The notes under the pieces are model-generated. The model saw only the letters and a program-made list of their open reading frames with translations. It was not told the DNA's origin and made no database searches. A stretch of 64,000 nucleotides of DNA from Paenibacillus etheri (GTDB lineage: Bacteria > Bacillota > Bacilli > Paenibacillales > Paenibacillaceae): positions 1 to 64,000 of the forward strand of contig NZ_LCZJ02000065.1 in the NCBI RefSeq assembly GCF_001012825.1, read 5' to 3'. Each line of letters opens with the position of its first letter. Positions within the stretch are counted from its first letter, which is position 1. Positions 62,522 to 64,000 of the stretch are shown here, piece by piece. A program made the translations under genes and the position numbers.

Positions 62522-62582
62522 AACGTCTCATCCTTATCTATTGTTGTTGACAACATTATAACCCATGAAAGGGGATTACATG

Positions 62583-62780
62583 ATGAATGGACAAGTAAGA
62601 GCGGATATTCGCCCTGGGCTTGAAGTAGATATTGTGCTTAAGCAGGATCAGCCTACAGGTAAGCTAACACACGGTACGGTGAAAGATATTCTCACGAATT
62701 CGCCTAGGCATCCGCATGGTATTAAGGTTCGTTTGACTAGCGGACAGGTAGGTCGAGTTAAGAATATTACAGGGAACTAA
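62583..62780 (+). CDS. ywbE: YwbE-family (DUF2196) small protein
   Basis: A 65-residue protein. NGQVRADIRPGLEVDIVLKQDQPTGKLTHG and ILTNSPRHPHGIKVRLTSGQVGRV cover the full YwbE domain, a small basic beta-barrel of unknown function conserved in Bacillales. AAAGGGG lies eight bases before the ATG at 62583 and five before one at 62580. A terminator follows. Confidence 0.9.
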   Translation: MNGQVRADIRPGLEVDIVLKQDQPTGKLTHGTVKDILTNSPRHPHGIKVRLTSGQVGRVKNITGN

Positions 62781-62810
62781 ATAGACTTTAATTCTCCATA
62801 TTAAAAAGCG

Positions 62811-62870
62811 ACCCTAATCTCAAGGCAGCTGTTCACGGGAACAGTACAACCTGACGAGATTAGGGTGTTT
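62811..62870. terminator. Terminator between ywbE and the HNH gene
   Basis: ACCCTAATCTC pairs with GAGATTAGGGT around an inner GTTC/GAAC hairpin, with GTTTTGG after it. It serves the convergent genes. Confidence 0.82.
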
Positions 62871-62881
62871 TGGTTTGGGTG

Positions 62882-63511
62882 CTACATTCGGCCCATAAAA
62901 TCCTCAACAGATCGATCGGCTTTGGTCTGATTACATAACGTGCAAGCGCAGACGCAATTATCTGGAGTGGTATGGCCACCTTTTGCACGAGGTAGTAAAT
63001 GATCAATAGTGTCCCCAAAAGCGCCGCAGAAGTAACAGATATAGTTGTCTCTGGCTAGTATATAAGCGCGAAAATCCTTATTGCTATACAATCGCTTTAT
63101 GGTTCGGCGGTTCACAACGATAGCCGCGTGTTCCCTGACTAGGGTAATCGCAAGTGGTAGATCGATCTCCTGATGCCAACGATGTCCCTTATCGCTATGG
63201 CCGCGCATTAGAATCATCCCTTTGGCGGAAGGATTCAGTTGGGTTGGATCTTCAGGATTTAGCTTTGTTCCTTGGGAGTGTGGATGTTTTTTTCGCTGCT
63301 CCAAACCTCGTACGCGGCGATTCGGATTGGATTGTTCTTTCGCTGTGGGCTTTATATTTAGTGTTTCTCGTTGTTTTCGACATTCACGGCAGGCACCACG
63401 GCGTGACTGCCCCTTGGAACGTTTGCCTGTACGTTTGCGAAATTCAGAGAGCGGCTTCTGCTTGTGGCAATAAGCACACTGTTTGGTAGATGGCAGGTCG
63501 GTATCGTTCAT
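62882..63511 (-). CDS. HNH endonuclease with N-terminal zinc-finger segment
   Basis: A 209-residue protein. QCAYCHKQKPLSEFRKR and CRECRKQRE form an N-terminal C-x-x-C..C-x-x-C zinc motif. The C-terminal HNH domain has ICYFCGAFGDTIDHLLPRAKGGHTTPDNCVCACTLCNQ (D-H, N and zinc-binding C-x-x-C pairs). It likely cuts DNA; no partner methylase or phage gene is near. The start is uncertain: ATG at 63511 has no clear ribosome site, and the frame is open to a GTG at 63619. Confidence 0.8.
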   Translation of the reverse strand: MNDTDLPSTKQCAYCHKQKPLSEFRKRTGKRSKGQSRRGACRECRKQRETLNIKPTAKEQSNPNRRVRGLEQRKKHPHSQGTKLNPEDPTQLNPSAKGMILMRGHSDKGHRWHQEIDLPLAITLVREHAAIVVNRRTIKRLYSNKDFRAYILARDNYICYFCGAFGDTIDHLLPRAKGGHTTPDNCVCACTLCNQTKADRSVEDFMGRM

Positions 63512-63747
63512 AGGTATGTTAGGTGCAGCGCTTGTGTACGCATGTCCTGTCTCCTTGTTTTTTAAATATAAGAAACTAGAAGTTTCACACCTAGTATAAC
63601 GTAAAGTGCAGTCGTTCACATCGTACCTGAAAAAAGTGAAAATACAGGTATGTTTGTGATATGCATCTCGGTGATTAATCGGAAAAACTTGTAAAATGTT
63701 AAATAAATAGGGTTGCTCTAATTCTTATATGGAAATGGGGTAGTGGA

Positions 63748-64000
63748 ATGGAATTAAAGAAGGGAAGGCCGGGTACAGTAATATGGCTTTATATTCTTCA
63801 TATTTTTTTGGGGGTTGGAGCGTTAGCAGGAGGCGGGGCAATGGTCATAGATCCTAGTGGTGACCTGATACACATACCAACATCTATGCTGGAAAGATCG
63901 CCATTCTCAGATTTTTTAATTCCGGGTATTTTGCTGCTGATCGTATTCGGTATCCTGCCCCTGATTGTTGTTTATGGTCTGATCAAGAGACCTCAGTGGC
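63748..64000 (+). CDS. Membrane protein, truncated by the window edge
   Basis: ATG at 63748 opens a frame to the end of the window: MELKKGRPGTVIWLYILHIF, a first helix LHIFLGVGALAGGGAMV, an outside loop, and a second helix IPGILLLIVFGILPLIVVYG. It is preceded by GGGGTAGTGG. No family is recognised from these 84 residues. Confidence 0.65.
   Translation, partial: MELKKGRPGTVIWLYILHIFLGVGALAGGGAMVIDPSGDLIHIPTSMLERSPFSDFLIPGILLLIVFGILPLIVVYGLIKRPQW

Overview
The window looks like chromosomal DNA of a Paenibacillus-type Firmicute. The base composition is moderate and most genes have strong AAAGGAGG-type ribosome binding sites. The gene set fits Bacillales: a BceRSAB module, an LplB/YtcP/lipoprotein sugar importer beside a membrane-bound AraC regulator, and YezD, YwbE, CcdC and a TPP riboswitch ahead of a thi-type ABC operon. 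No rRNA, tRNA, CRISPR array or prophage was seen. The only insertion sequence is the 3' end of an IS3-family transposase at the left edge.

Layout. 0-2.9 kb: IS remnant, a LysR regulator divergent from an O-methyltransferase (separated by a hexamer microsatellite and a 162-bp palindromic element), and a GNAT acetyltransferase. 2.9-10.1 kb: antimicrobial resistance block, with a BceAB transporter, its BceRS two-component system, and a TetR regulator divergent from a DHA2 drug exporter. 10.1-13.1 kb: YVTN propeller protein, nucleotidyltransferase-fold protein, TagA-type glycosyltransferase. 13.2-17.2 kb: an operon of a YheO-type regulator, MalY-type C-S lyase, NhaC-type transporter and RidA. 17.3-19 kb: an exported fumarate-reductase-like flavoprotein lipoprotein behind a paired palindromic operator. 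19-22.8 kb: a TPP-riboswitch-controlled thiamine-precursor transporter, interrupted by two and a half tandem copies of a ~185-bp palindromic repeat. 22.9-26.3 kb: CorA-like membrane protein, MFS transporter, flavin-fold protein.

26.4-31 kb: a two-component system with a lantibiotic-immunity/bacitracin-type ABC transporter (one ATPase, two permeases). 31-34.8 kb: CzrA-like sensor, CPBP protease and a Zn/Cd P-type ATPase with a clear operator. 34.8-40.9 kb: LDH-like dehydrogenase, small membrane proteins, lactonase and a membrane-anchored alpha/beta hydrolase. 41-45.2 kb: sulfate-uptake operon (binding protein, two permeases, YezD; no ATPase here) with a structured leader and with repeat elements inserted between the permease genes. 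45.2-55.2 kb: uronide-type polysaccharide utilisation locus (AraC regulator, importer, heparinase-type lyase, GH88 hydrolase); two homologous ~110-bp segments follow the regulator and the last gene. 55.3-64 kb: housekeeping genes including the NAD(P)HX repair enzyme, an SDR, L-serine dehydratase, YwbE, an HNH nuclease and a truncated membrane protein.

The most interesting non-coding signals are (1) two diverged copies of a long palindromic element (1.4 and 43.6 kb) whose stems show compensatory changes, pointing to a selected RNA or DNA secondary structure; (2) the ~185-bp repeat family in the thiamine operon and at 37 kb; (3) the structured leader of the sulfate operon. The most interesting gene set is the YheO/C-S lyase/NhaC/RidA operon, which looks like a compact pathway for taking up and cleaving an S-substituted amino acid and detoxifying the enamine released.
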